The notes below the pieces were generated by a model. The model had not been told where the DNA came from, made no database searches, and was given only the letters and a program-made list of their open reading frames with translations. Source: Rotaria sp. Silwood1 (Eukaryota > Rotifera > Eurotatoria > Philodinida > Philodinidae). From it: DNA of 64,000 nt. A program made the translations under genes and the position numbers. Below, piece by piece: positions 35,416 to 47,100 of the stretch. The stretch lies in assembly GCA_905250075.1 (NCBI GenBank), contig CAJNOP010000003.1:1004395-1068394 (forward strand), given 5' to 3'. Within the stretch, counting starts at the first letter, position 1, and every line of letters begins with the position of its first letter.

Positions 35416-35530
35416 TTCTAGAATTTTATGGAATCTTCGACTATGCTCGAAAAGCATAGTCTGATCGTGAAGACAACAGATGAGGTTTCTGCAAAATTTT
35501 CCAAACATTCACTACAGCTCTAGAAAGTTC
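35416..35530. promoter_or_regulatory. Cluster of heat-shock-element-like sites with a hairpin
   Basis: Within 115 bp there are three head-to-head or tail-to-tail GAA/TTC pairs of the HSF type: TTCTAGAA (35416-35423), GAATCTTC (35431-35438) and GAAAGTTC (35523-35530). A perfect 9-bp hairpin with a 5-base loop (35439-35461) lies between them. No heat-shock gene follows, so this may be a promoter relic or chance in A/T-rich DNA. Confidence 0.25.
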
Positions 35531-36107
35531 ACAACTGTCTTTACTGTGCTTATATACCTACTCATTTATTTCTGCTACGATAGTTGTACCTAATAATGAC
35601 TTCAAACGAATCAAAAGCTTGTCTACTACTTTAATCTTACTGTAGTCGCACACAATATACGAGCGTTCTATATTATCTACGATGCCTTCAGTTTAAAAAA
35701 TGTTATGTCTATATCAACCATGCGTAGCTTCACATTATATGTTTCAGCAAAGTGTTAATAAATTTAGTTAATAAATTTAAAAAATTAACTTGCACAGTAT
35801 CACTCTACATATCAATGTGAAGAGCGAAGAATCTTCTATGATTTTGGGTATTTGAAATAATAATATTTCTTATTGCCTAATATGAAGTTATACATACTAT
35901 TTCCATTAGCATAATAAAAGGTGTGTGAATTTTTTTTGCAAACTTTTGTAAGTGACATCATAACTCGAAAAATGATGAAAAGTAACATCGATAATGCAAA
36001 TAGATAGTGTGGACTATTAAATGTTATATACAGTATTGGATTAGACTCTTGGCTGCTCCTACATGATTTAGATTCCGGTATAGGCGAACCTATTTAAAAA
36101 CTAATTA

Positions 36108-36332
36108 GATGCCTTATTTGAATTTCCAGAAAATTCATTTGAATCTCCAAAAGCTGTTTCCACTTTCACTTGATGGAAGTATAGGAGATATAAGAAGTAA
36201 TATAGGTACAGAATATAATGAAGTTATATATATCACCACTCTATATGTCCATTATCTCTTATACCTTCATTATCTCCTATACATATATCGAAGGAAAGTG
36301 GAAAATGCTTTCAGAAACTCAAATAAGGTATC
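36108..36332. mobile_element. Small foldback MITE, 225 bp
   Basis: The ends GATGCCTTATTTGA and the complement of GATACCTTATTTGA start inverted arms of about 65-85 bp that share TTTCCACTTTC and GTATAGGAGATA. The left arm carries an extra internal duplication of a TTTGAATxTCCA unit. It lies just upstream of the FN3-3 pseudogene. No target duplication was fixed. Confidence 0.6.
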
Positions 36333-36654
36333 ATATGTAAAAACTGTGAAATCTATAGTTTTTTGAATTCAAGTTTCTATCATGGTTTGCAGCAGAATAT
36401 TATAATATATATATGTACGATTGAACAAAGAAAATCTTTCTTCGGAAACTTACATACATGCCTTTCTCGAGTCAAAGTCTTATTATCGCCTTTTGATTGT
36501 GAAATGCAATGATTGTTTTTACTCCTTTTTAAAATTGAATTATTTTTTATCCAAAATTAGCTATTTTTTAGTTCAATAAGGTAACTTGTTATGAACAATT
36601 TTTTTGTCATATTAATGAAGCGTGCTTTTTTTATTATTATATTTTATGATAGTT

Positions 36655-37627
36655 AATCGTCTGTGAATCTCAGTCTGCTACTTCGGAGTCTCACCATCGA
36701 ACGATATCAGCGCATCAGATTTCAATCCAATTAGAAAAAGTTTGTCAACTGATATTAAAGCAAAACTTGACAATAATATATGGGAAAGAAGGATCAAATC
36801 CGAATCTTGTGTACGATATGTTTTTTTTGAGAAAAGAAAGCTTCTTATAAATATATTCTAGTTGTTTTACTTTTTCGATCACGTTTTTGCTCTGAGTACG
36901 ATTGTTAGCTTTAATTGATTACATGTCAAGAATAAAGAAGGATTCAAACCTATCCTATGTTATTGAATGGTATCATGTCGGTAATCAGAAGACTCAAAAA
37001 TATGTTTTCTATTTATATGATAAGAAACTTCGATATATATGCAAATTTTGAAAAACTGAACAAGTTCTTATTATGTACATCATATAGCTATGCCAAACTC
37101 TAATACATGATCATTTTCAATTTCGAATTCATAACTTGACTTGTAATACAAATCATACATTACAGATTGCAGCAAAACTCCATAATAAGTTATAGATCCT
37201 TTGATATTATCGTTTTATTGATCATTCTTTGATATTGATTTCCAAAGATGGTAAAAAAACTTGTTGATCAGAACTTTTCGACTTTATTGTTCCCAGTGAA
37301 AAACCGGAATATCGTAAAAGTGAAATAATAATTGTATCAATCGAACCAATATCAGACGATTTACGATGTATGTATAAGTATTTTCCGTCTTTTTGATTGA
37401 TGCTTTAATATACGATATTTTCAGTGTTTGTTGGATAATATCAAAACGAAGCAAATATCATGATAGAAGAGAAAAACACAAAAATAAAACAAGAAAATGA
37501 AGACAAGGTAAAAATAGAAGATAGAAAACGTAACACCATACGAAAACAATCATTATCATTTCAAGAAGGATCCAATCAATTTGATCTCCGAGAAAAGCAT
37601 CTTTTTAATTTGCTAGAACTTCAATGA
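36655..37627 (+). pseudogene. FN3-like protein pseudogene (FN3-3)
   Basis: This is a decayed third copy of the FN3-1/FN3-2 family. Recognisable pieces in order are: exon 4 (36659-36810; ISA, SDFNPIRKSLSTDIKAK, SESC at its end, with a one-base shift near 36712); exon 5 (36862-37040; IEWYHVGNQKTQKYVFYLYD in broken frames with internal stops); a trace of exon 6 (AAKLHNK near 37170); exon 7 (37249-37370; DGKKT, an in-frame TGA at about 37267, then FDFIVPSEKPEYRKSEIIIV); and a C-terminal exon with a TAA in its second line and a charged tail ending at TGA 37625-37627. Exons 1-3 are not found. It was probably functional once and now appears dead. Confidence 0.75.
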
Positions 37628-38296
37628 AAATATCGAACTAATCACGATTACATATCTTTCTGTCAACATTTACGATATGAAACTTTTCGTGGAACAGAGC
37701 ATTACTTTCATAGTGTTAATATTATTAAAAAAATTTTCATCATGAAGTTTTCAAAGAAAACCAACATTTCTCAGACTAACACTTGACATAAAGAAAGCCA
37801 ATGGGCAAAAATAACGTAAAAAAAAATACTAAAAAAAAAATTAATTAATGATGATGTTGTTGTCACAGCTAATACTAATGCAAACATATACAAATGATTT
37901 TTTTCCGATTGTGCTCTAATGAAAATCAAAATAGTTGCTCTTACTAGTAAAGTACTTAGACAGATATCTAGCTTTTGACTTCATCTTTTGGCTATAAGTA
38001 GATCTCAGTAAGACAAAGTATACTCTACAATCATCATGTTTATCATTCTTTGTTTCTGAGATATGATTGACGTTATACCCAATACATGATGTTGTTTTTT
38101 TTCTCATACTTTTTTCCAATTATCATTCATTAATTATCTTAATAGTATTATTTTAATCTTAAGTAAAATATGAGATCCAAATATGATGACTTAATATGCG
38201 TCACTCGTTTATTTCTAAATGGCTGTACTTATCTTTGCCAAATTCGTTAAATATGTATAGTATACAAATGGATAATGAAAGACTCAGGATTAAACA

Positions 38297-38665
38297 TGTG
38301 CAGGACCTACTTTTTTGGTACCGGTTCCGGTACCTGTAAAAATCTGTTTTTTTAGTCTCGGGCTCGGTTATATTTGATTTTGGTTTTACTTCCAGTCTTA
38401 ATAATCTTAGTTTTTCTGTTATTTGTCCATATTCAGAGAAGCTATTGCTGAAGCTGCCGGTTTTGGATCTGGAATAGTTCTCGAATACTCGCATTTTCTA
38501 TATTTCTTGCCGACAGCAGACCAGACTTGGAACCGGTCGAGTTTTTTCTGACCGGACCGGACCGGCCGGTTTGACATCTTCGCCCGGACCGGACCGGCCG
38601 GTAACCGGCCGGTTTACATTTGCGATTAGACCGGTAAAAAACCGGCAAAAAACCGGCCGGTTTTA
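38297..38665 (+). repeat. CCGG-rich repeat, copy 1
   Basis: This GC-rich island stands out in an otherwise A/T-rich region. It begins ACATGTGCAGGACC and ends with dense CCGG/GGACCGGACCGGCCGG motifs (38520-38660). Copy 2 at 40064-40305 is related and inverted; shared landmarks are ACATGTGC at the outer end and CTTGGAACCGG next to the CCGG block. The outer ends resemble terminal repeats of some hAT-like elements, but no 8-bp duplication was found. Confidence 0.6.
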
Positions 38666-38817
38666 TGATATAATTTGACTGGTAAAAAAACCAGATGTAT
38701 GTATTTTTTAAGATATGATGGATAAAAGCTCAACTAATGCAATGAGTTTCAATATGCCTATGATTGTGTAAAAGAAACGATGTTTCAGTGAGATATGAAT
38801 GAATAGTCTTCATTATA

Positions 38818-39126
38818 TTACAGATATTTGGATCCTATGATGTTAGTATGAACGAAGATGATCACTGAACATAAATCATTGTTTAATACAAATAATACTG
38901 GTCTATAATTAGCCAAACTCTGAGGAAAAGATACCAGTGCTGCATACCCTTCAAAAATTTCTTTTGCATCATTTTCATTTATTCTTCCGACTAAAGAAAT
39001 ATCGTTTAACCACCTTTCACAATTTCCTTTAATATTTTTTATTAAAATAAATTGCTTTAATTTTAATTTAGCTTCAATTTGACTACATTTCAAGTTATCA
39101 GGATCAATCATGATTGTATTGCTCAT
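38818..39126 (-). CDS. Small hypothetical protein or relic (102 aa)
   Basis: A frame of 102 codons runs from ATG 39126 to a stop at 38818-38820. The composition looks protein-like, with a Lys/Leu-rich first half (IEAKLKLKQFILIKN, ERWLNDISLVGRI) and a hydrophobic second half. There is no recognised domain. It lies between two inverted repeats, just outside the 430-bp foldback, so it may be a cargo relic of a mobile element or a chance frame. Low certainty. Confidence 0.25.
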   Translation of the reverse strand: MSNTIMIDPDNLKCSQIEAKLKLKQFILIKNIKGNCERWLNDISLVGRINENDAKEIFEGYAALVSFPQSLANYRPVLFVLNNDLCSVIIFVHTNIIGSKYL

Positions 39127-39173
39127 GAGAAAACTTTTTTTTGTTTGAGAATTGTTTTACTTCACCTTTTTTG

Positions 39174-39603
39174 TTCAATTTATTTATTTCACGACGTTTT
39201 GAAGGGCATATTCTTCTTCGACAGGTTGTTATAAACAAAATAAAGATAAATTGATTTACAAATAAAGAGCACACGTATAATTATGTAAATATATAAGTAC
39301 GAAAATTGAACTCTCCCTTTTCTTTTTCTTTTTAATTTTCAATAGTGGAATGAACGTCAACGAGACTGTAACACTGGAACAAACAGAAAATATATTTCCT
39401 CTTTTCTTCTTCGTCCGTTCCACTCTTGAACATGAAAAAGAAAAAAACAAAAGAGAGAGTTGAGTTAATTTTTGTACTTATCTATAGAGAGACAATTATA
39501 CATATGTTCCTCATTTATGAATCAATTTTATCTTTATTTTATTCGTAACAACCTGGCGATGAATGACGTGTCCTTCGAAATGTCATGAAATAAATAAATT
39601 GAA
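39174..39603. mobile_element. 430-bp foldback element
   Basis: Inverted arms of about 175 bp (about 39174-39350 and 39425-39603) share long blocks: TTCAATTTATTTATTTCA at the ends, ACAGGTTGTTA, AAATAAAGATAAA and ATAAGTAC. The short centre is unique. There is no coding capacity. It lies between the two inverted CCGG-rich repeats. The target-site duplication could not be fixed. Confidence 0.7.
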
Positions 39604-40063
39604 TAAAAAAGCAAAGAGTAGAACAATTCTCAGATATATACTATGTCCTTCCTAACAATCACAAAATAAGAAAAATTATATCTAAACAATAAGAAACGAT
39701 ACACTAGCCATCTCTCATCTAGCAAAGAAAAACAATAAATACATCAAAAGAGAATGTAAATTATTCAATAAATATAAAATTGATTTTTGAAGATACGAAT
39801 TCTTTTTGTTCATCACTTTAATATAAGACTGCAGTATAAAGTGCAAATATACCGCTGCTTATTGACTGAAAACAAATGAACAATAAAATTCGGGATTAAA
39901 CATTCGGGATTGTAAAGTGATGTAAGATTAATGCAGTACTGATTTCATATAATCTCTTTCTCATCTCTCATACTTAAATTTTTAATTATCAACCCGATAT
40001 CTTTGTCTGTTATAATGTACGATATCTATAAAACAATGAAACATTATCCTCTTAAAATGATAA

Positions 40064-40305
40064 AAAAAACCGGTACAAAACCGGCAAAAACCGGCCGGTC
40101 TCGAACCTTCGACCGGCCAGGCCCGGAAAACCGGCAAACCGGGCCGGTCCGGTACCGGTTTACCGGTCCGGTTCCAAGTATGCAGCAGACATGTATGGGA
40201 CTAAAAATTGTTTCGCTCCTGGTCTCGATCTCGGTGAAATTTTTTTTTCAGTCTCTGTCCCGATAAAATTCTATTTTTTGATCCCGATCCCGCACATGTC
40301 TACTC
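40064..40305 (-). repeat. CCGG-rich repeat, copy 2 (inverted)
   Basis: This is the inverted, partly matching counterpart of copy 1. The CCGG-dense block lies at 40068-40178, followed by GGTTCCAAGTATGCAGCAG and then ATCCCGATCCCGCACATGT at the outer end. With copy 1 it could form the two ends of one element of about 2 kb (38297-40305), or the two may be independent insertions. Confidence 0.6.
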
Positions 40306-41365
40306 ATGATAAAATTTTCGATTTTACCAAACCTTGTTGTTTTTCGACTCAATTCTATATGATGGAGTGTAGTGTTGAGCTTTACTACTCATGGTGTTGG
40401 AACGTGTCACCCTTTCATCATTTTGCCGTGAGATATTAATAACATAAAGCTACTTCTTCTTGGAGTCTGGCTTAACAGTGTTAGAACTTCTTGTTTTTTT
40501 GTAAATGCATTAAAAATAGATTAGACCGTTCGTTATTACGAGGTTAAAATTTCATGACTTCGGTGTACTTAAAGATTTAAAAGTTGGATAGGTCAAAGTC
40601 GTTGATAAAAGTATTTGTTGGATATCTTTTTTAGTCTCAAGTTATTGAGATAATACGTATACAATGGTTTAAAAAGAATCAAAAAAAGACTTTTTCTATC
40701 GTCGTGCGATTGATTATATCTTGGTAATGAACAGTCATAAGTATAAGCGCTTGTCAAGTTTTTCTTAGTCTCATTGAGACCCATCTATAATCGAAAGATG
40801 AAGTCAAAAGTTCGGAATCAATCGGAATAACTCTCTCTTGTTCATTAACTTTTTCTATCGTTGCACTAAAGTTTAACAAAAATTGCATAAAAAGAGATTA
40901 CGTTGAGAACAATGATTATATAGGCAAATTATTTCTAGGTTTAGTGAAAAGTTGTGTTTTTATGTTTTGTTCGACCTTGAAATGATGAAGATTTGCTTTG
41001 ATATTAGGGATTCAATAGAAATAAGAAAAGAAAAACATTTTATTATTTTTACAGTTCAACAAAGGTAACATATAGAATCTTTTTTTTGTAAAATACACTA
41101 TCATCATTTAACTGATAAAGAAAATCATTCTGATCATCGCCAATCATAGAGCAATTCAGGTCTTATATTAACAGTTATAATCAATTTCATCCTAAATTTC
41201 TTATACATTTATATCAAAAACAATCAGTTTGCAATAAGAAAAACAATGAATCATTTATTGTTAATCTTTTTATAAGGTCGAGATTAACGTCTGATTTATT
41301 GTAGTATCTTCGTTACAACATTTAATAGAACACAAGCGAGATTGACAATAACACAAAAAAAACTA

Positions 41366-42379
41366 ATGTACATAGAACAACCTTATGGTGTTCCGCAACA
41401 ACCACTACCGTTTAAAGCAGTTCGTCGAATGAACATACGACAAAATATTTCATTTCGTTACTTTCTATTACGTGCTTGTGGTCTTTGTTGTTTACTGATT
41501 GTTGGTGCTTTGATTGCATTATTTGTCTATTTTATTTTTCGTTATCGAAATACTATTCCATCTCTTTTATCCTATCCAGATTTTGTTTGTAATCAACATC
41601 TATGTGGTTGTCCAAATTATAATCATGAAAAATCTTTTATTTCAAGAATTGTTGGTGGTAAAGATGCTTTACCATTTACTTATCCATGGCTTGTTGCGTT
41701 AACTGATCGATATACAACGGATCCTTTTTGTGCAGGATTTATTATATCTTCCAATGCAATTCTTACTGCTGCTCATTGTTTAAGTAGTCGAAATCCTAAT
41801 CAATTACAAATACTTGCAAGAGCTCATGATCTTCGCCAATTCAATGGTGATCGATATGATATCGACAACTGGTTTATTTATCCTGAATATCAATATAATG
41901 ACAGTATGCATATCAATGATATAGCTCTTATTAAAATAAAACATTCTTTTACATCTGATCTTCGACCTTGTTGTCTTCCAACAATACAATCATCTATTTA
42001 TCCTCAAGCAAAAACAGCAGCTGTTGCTAGTGGTTGGGGTAAATCAGCAGCAGAACCAAATAACCGAAATTCTCCCATTCTTCAACATGTTGTTATGCCT
42101 ATTGTTGATGAAAAAAATATTAAATGTCATCAATCAATTGTTGATATCAATCGACAATTATGTGCGGGTTATGATAGTCTTTCGATTGATACATGTTCAG
42201 GTGATAGTGGTAGTCCATTACTTATTGTTGAATATAATGATAAAAATCAAGGATATTTTGTAGCAACTGGAATTGTTAGTTATGGAAATAGACAATGCGA
42301 TGCCTCGATTTCTTCTGGTATTTATACACGTGTGGGTTTTTATCTTTCGTGGATTCATAATACCCTATCTAATTTGTAA
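41366..42379 (+). CDS. Type II transmembrane trypsin-like serine protease
   Basis: A single exon encodes 337 residues; ATG 41366 is the first Met in the frame. An N-terminal cytoplasmic segment of about 37 residues is followed by a signal-anchor helix (CGLCCLLIVGALIALFVYFI), a short Cys-containing stem (VCNQHLCGC) and an S1 peptidase domain starting at the activation site RIVGG. The triad is visible as His in LTAAHCL, Asp in NDIALI and Ser in CSGDSGSP. An Asp six residues before the Ser (DTCSGDSG) predicts cleavage after Lys/Arg. SGWG and GIVSYG are present. The layout, with catalytic domain outside the cell, matches the TTSP group. The lack of introns is unlike its neighbours and could reflect retroposition or transfer. 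Confidence 0.92.
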   Translation: MYIEQPYGVPQQPLPFKAVRRMNIRQNISFRYFLLRACGLCCLLIVGALIALFVYFIFRYRNTIPSLLSYPDFVCNQHLCGCPNYNHEKSFISRIVGGKDALPFTYPWLVALTDRYTTDPFCAGFIISSNAILTAAHCLSSRNPNQLQILARAHDLRQFNGDRYDIDNWFIYPEYQYNDSMHINDIALIKIKHSFTSDLRPCCLPTIQSSIYPQAKTAAVASGWGKSAAEPNNRNSPILQHVVMPIVDEKNIKCHQSIVDINRQLCAGYDSLSIDTCSGDSGSPLLIVEYNDKNQGYFVATGIVSYGNRQCDASISSGIYTRVGFYLSWIHNTLSNL

Positions 42380-43858
42380 TGAAAATATTGATTAAAAATT
42401 GACTTGCAAAGGAAATAGTTTTTTTTTTGACATTGTTTGATTGTATTAAAGAACAGAAAAATGTAAGATGTCGTATGACTATACATTAGCTGATTATTCC
42501 ATTTTCTTCTTCATCGTTCTTCCGTTGTTTAAAAAATAAGCAACATCATTCATAGATGTGACGCCTGACAACGAGTAAACACAAACTAGTTATGAATAAA
42601 AATAGAAATTGTTACGATATTCTTGATTGATAAATAAACAAAAAAAATAATTGAATTCTCAATTGTCACTGACAAACATAGTTGAAAAATTCAAAATTCT
42701 ATAAATAACATTATTTGTTGAATTGCAGTAATTATTACATATAGCTAAGAAATCATATTCCTATTCTCTAAAATACTAAAAAGTAAATTTTAGAAATCAG
42801 TCTCGTTTAAAATTAAACTTATATTTATTTCAAATGAATAATCATGTTAATTTATTTATAACATGATTTAAATTGACATATGTCTTATATATAAAAAGAA
42901 CTCTCTGAGGCATGCTATTGCCTGGTAATATATCAAACCAGCCAATTATGAATTAATCTTAATTGACCTATATAAACAATAGAATGAAAGAAATGAAAAT
43001 ACTGATAAAACATCGTTTCCTTAGGAAGTCTCATATATCTTCTTGAATAGAGAGTAATTTAAGTAGAAATAATGTCCCAGGCCAATGAATAAAATTCATT
43101 TATTACAAAAAAACATGATTATTGAAAAGTACATCATGAGTTATTGTTCGCTGAATTTTTCAAACAATATTTTTCAAAGAATTTTATATATAAAAGATTC
43201 GCTATTATCCTTTATTAAGTTGTCTTCTGCTTTGCTGAAATAATTACTAATGACTCCATAAAACCAAGTGTTTTTCAAGTAGATCGTCTACTCTTTAATA
43301 TAATTTCTTAGATTTCTTACTAACTGATATTTTAATTATATGTTATATACATATCACTACACAACAATCACATACTCATTTTTACATTCTCAAGTGTACT
43401 TTAACAAGAAAATTTATTTCGTGTTATTTGTTTCATTAAAAAAAAGAAAAAAAAAACTTGATTGACATAGAAGATTATAATGTCATGCGGAAGAAAAACA
43501 TTGAATTAACTAAGTATCTTATCTATTTGTCCTTAAAATGCCAGTACGATAATATTATGTTCTTGAAAAAATTTTTCATAAAATAAATGTTGTGTGTGCG
43601 TTTTTTTGCAGATCAAGAGTCTGTCTTTTCCGATGACGCATATTCTTTTCATAAAGCTAATTGAATTTCTTCGCCTTCTTCTTCCGCTAATTTTTTTTAT
43701 TCAACAATATATAAACTATATGAAAATAAGAAATTGAACAAAAATGTCTTTAATTTTTAATAATAACCTAAATATAATATTTGACTATGTAAAAAAATAA
43801 ATTATCAAAATACATTTTTTCTTCAATGTATCTTTCATTTTTATTTAATTATTTCATA

Positions 43859-43894
<36 letters not shown>

Positions 43895-44170
43895 CTTCCG
43901 ACTGTATTTTTTAATTGATAGTATGTCACATGAAGATTAATAGTTTATAATAAAAATTTTCAATATTAAATCTTTTTTAATTAAAAAAATAAATAGGTAC
44001 GTTTTTTTTTATCTAGCAAATATAGAAATCATTCGGATTAAGTGCACATTCAACAATAGACAATAAAAAAGAGAGATTATAAAAATTTTCAAAGATTTGA
44101 ATTATGTAAACGGAAGAAAACAAAAATCTGACATTTTATGTCATTTTTCAGCTTGTTCATTTTGTTCGAT
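42380..44170. other. Intergenic with a TTA microsatellite
   Basis: About 1.8 kb of A/T-rich sequence lies between the converging protease and kinase genes. A (TTA)n tract of about 11 units stands at 43861-43894. I see no gene or transposon ends. Confidence 0.6.
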
Positions 44171-47100
44171 TCAAGGTCCATTATTTTCAGCAGCATACTC
44201 CTTGATTTTAGTGTCATATTTTAAACGTAATGCAGTTTTTATTTCTTCCGTATTACGCATTGATTTTGATTGACCAACACTTAATATCCATGGATGAAGA
44301 AGAATTTCATCAGCACGCATTCGTTTATGTCGATCAACAACTAATAAATGATCGATTAAATTTTTTGCATCTGTTAAATAAATATAATATAAATTAATGG
44401 AAATATTTAGTCTTTGAAAAATCTTACTTGCTGATATTGAACTCCAATATTCAGGATCATAAACGAATTTTCCACGTTGAATTAATTGGAATAATACTTC
44501 TTGATTACGATCTGCTGTTTTAAATGGTGGATAACCACAAAGAAGAATATATAAAATAATTCCTGTTGCCCAACAGTCTACTTCGAAACTATAACCTAAT
44601 TTAAACAAAAGAATCATTAAATTATCTGTTTTCTTTTAATATTAAATCGATGTTTTACCAGTTTCAGCAAGTATTTCTGGTGCAACATAACTATAAAAAA
44701 TTTCCTTAGATTATTATTTGTTTTTTTTTGCTAAGTGAATAAAAACTTACGTTGGTGTTCCACAAACTGTTTTTATTGGTCCAGATACTTGCATTGCTAA
44801 ACCAAAATCTGTTAATTTAATTGTAATACGCCCATCTTTTCTTTGCATAACTAATAAATTTTCTGGTTTTAAATCTCTATGAACAATTTTTTTTGCATGT
44901 AAATATAAGAGTGCTTCAGCAACATCTTTAATCATTAATGAAGATGTCGGTTCATCAAAACGACGATGTTTTGTTATGTAATCAAATAAATCTCCACCTT
45001 TAATTAATTCCATTACAAGATAAATTTCATCAGGAGTTTCATAATCTTCAAATAAACGTATTAAATTTGAATGATTACACATATACATTATATTTATTTC
45101 ATGATCCAACATATATTCTTTTCCCTATTTTGAAAGAAAAGAAGAAGAAATACGGAAAATTTATTTTGCTTTAAAAATACTTCCTTTTTCTTACTTTCAT
45201 CTTTGATTTATCAATTATTTTAATGGCATATTCACGATCAGTACCACGTAATTTTGAACGATGTACAACAGCAAAATTTCCATCACCCATTTTTTTACCA
45301 AGTTCATATTTATCAATAACAACAGAAGAAGAATTATGCTGCAAAACAAGAACATTCGCATATATTCCTATGGCAACATAAAAAAAAGATAAGAATGATT
45401 AATCTTACTAGAAGAGTTGAACGTTTTTTAATAATAAATTTTTTCACTACTGGTACTGGTAATGATGTTGAAGCAGCTGCACCTGTTGTTGTTTCATTAT
45501 GAATTGTTGGATCATTTTCATCATGATTAATTGGCATATTTGCACGAGGTAATGGTGTTATGGATAATGGTTTATTTAATGCTTTTGATGTCGTACCAGC
45601 AGTTAAAGGAAAATTTGGAGAAAATGTACCAGTACCTGTTGTTGGAGTTTTTGATTTATTTGTACGAGTTTCATCATTATTCATATCAACTGCTAATGGT
45701 TCAAATTTTGGTACTGGTTGTATTGTTGCTGTTTGTTGATAATCCTTTCGAATTAAAAGTTTTTTTCGACGTTCATCTTCTTCTCGTAAACGTTGTCGTT
45801 CACGTTCTCGTTGTTGTTCAATAGTAAGTGTAGTGTTTGGTTTAAATGTTGATTCTTTAGAACAAAAAAGCAACAATTAGAAATTTCGATATAATATTTG
45901 TAAATAAATTAGATAATAAAGTATCATAGAAAAAATGATTTACTATAACTTGAAAAAAACAAAAAGAATTTTCCAGCTTTTCAAAGAAAGATAATTGATT
46001 ATTTTCAACTAAATTTTAATAATAAGGTTTCACTTACTTTTCAATTTCCGTCCAATGAGATCATTAGGCGTAGGTGCATCTTCAGAAGCCACTTCATATT
46101 GTTTATTATTATTATTATTAATATTATTTGTAGGTCGGGATGGTGTTTTACGTGATGTTGTTAGGACACTCTCACGACCAGATAAACCATCTTCATCATC
46201 TAAAAATCCACTATCACGTACATTGAGCATTTTTTTCAAATCAACAGTAAGCGGTCCTGTTTGTGCATTTGATGTGTCACCATCAGATGGTATTTGTAAA
46301 GTTTGTTTTAATTGATTTCGACCAAAAACTGTATTACGTGATGTTGAATGTTGTGTATCATTCAGCATTTCAATATTTATTTCTTGTAAATCAGTTGGAG
46401 CTATATCTGCTATATTTGTTGATGCAACAAATATATCATCTGTATTATAATAATAATCAAAATCAATGAATTGTTAATAAAGAAAATTTTTTCTATTTAC
46501 CTTCACGAAAAAAATCATTGATACCATTAACTTGTTTTCCTTTTAGATTAAATAAACGTTTGATCTATAGAGTGAGAAGATAATTCATATAAAAATACAG
46601 TCAAAAGGAGAAAGTCTGTTGTCAGAGAATTAGCTATGCATGAGAAGACTAAGACAGGAAACTTCTCATCCTGTTTGTCGTACTTCACATTTTACTTTCT
46701 AATAACACGCTTCTGACTTTAAAGAAAAAAGAAAATGAGTAGGAGGTTTTTGTAGAAAAAAAAAAAGAAATGAGATTTTCTCGACGTCTGAGCTCGCATG
46801 AAATAAGATGGATTTTACACTTTTTTCCCCTTTATGCTCCATCTATCTCTTACTTACTTTATCTGGTCGATTTTTTTGATAACCAAACGATTCTGATATA
46901 TCAGATAATAGTTGTTCGTATGTTTGAACTGTTCGTCGATTAAGTAATATTGTTATAGTTTTATGTGGTTTTTCATTTCCTTGTTTAACAATTGTTATTT
47001 GACGTGGTTTATTATTTATGGAATCAAAACCATATTTATTTTGTTTAGGAATTAATTTTTTTTGCTGTTGATTTGTACTATTCGTTGTTGCAGCAAATGA

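Larger units (their letters stand above)
31747..36650. other. Gene-poor interval with transposon insertions
   Basis: About 4.9 kb lies between FN3-2 and the FN3-3 pseudogene. It contains the hAT-like element at 32354-33724 and the foldback at 36108-36332. A channel gene would be expected next to FN3-3 on the minus strand if the pair had been tripled, but I see no TRPM motif here. A minus frame of 84 codons at 34894-35148 has no recognised similarity and is not called as a gene. Confidence 0.5.
37628..41365. other. Repeat-rich interval without a clear gene
   Basis: About 3.7 kb lies between the FN3-3 pseudogene and the serine protease. It holds two inverted CCGG-rich repeats, a 430-bp foldback between them and one small open frame at 38818-39126. 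From 40440 to 41365 there is only A/T-rich sequence, which should include the protease promoter. Confidence 0.5.

Noticed and set aside
43861-43894. TTA tract as part of a tandem-repeat array or centromere-like satellite
   Set aside because: It is a simple microsatellite of about 11 units without higher-order structure.
45531-45824. Plus-strand open frame of 97 codons opposite the DCLK linker
   Set aside because: It is the antisense shadow of a real DCLK coding exon and has unlikely Val/Leu-rich composition.
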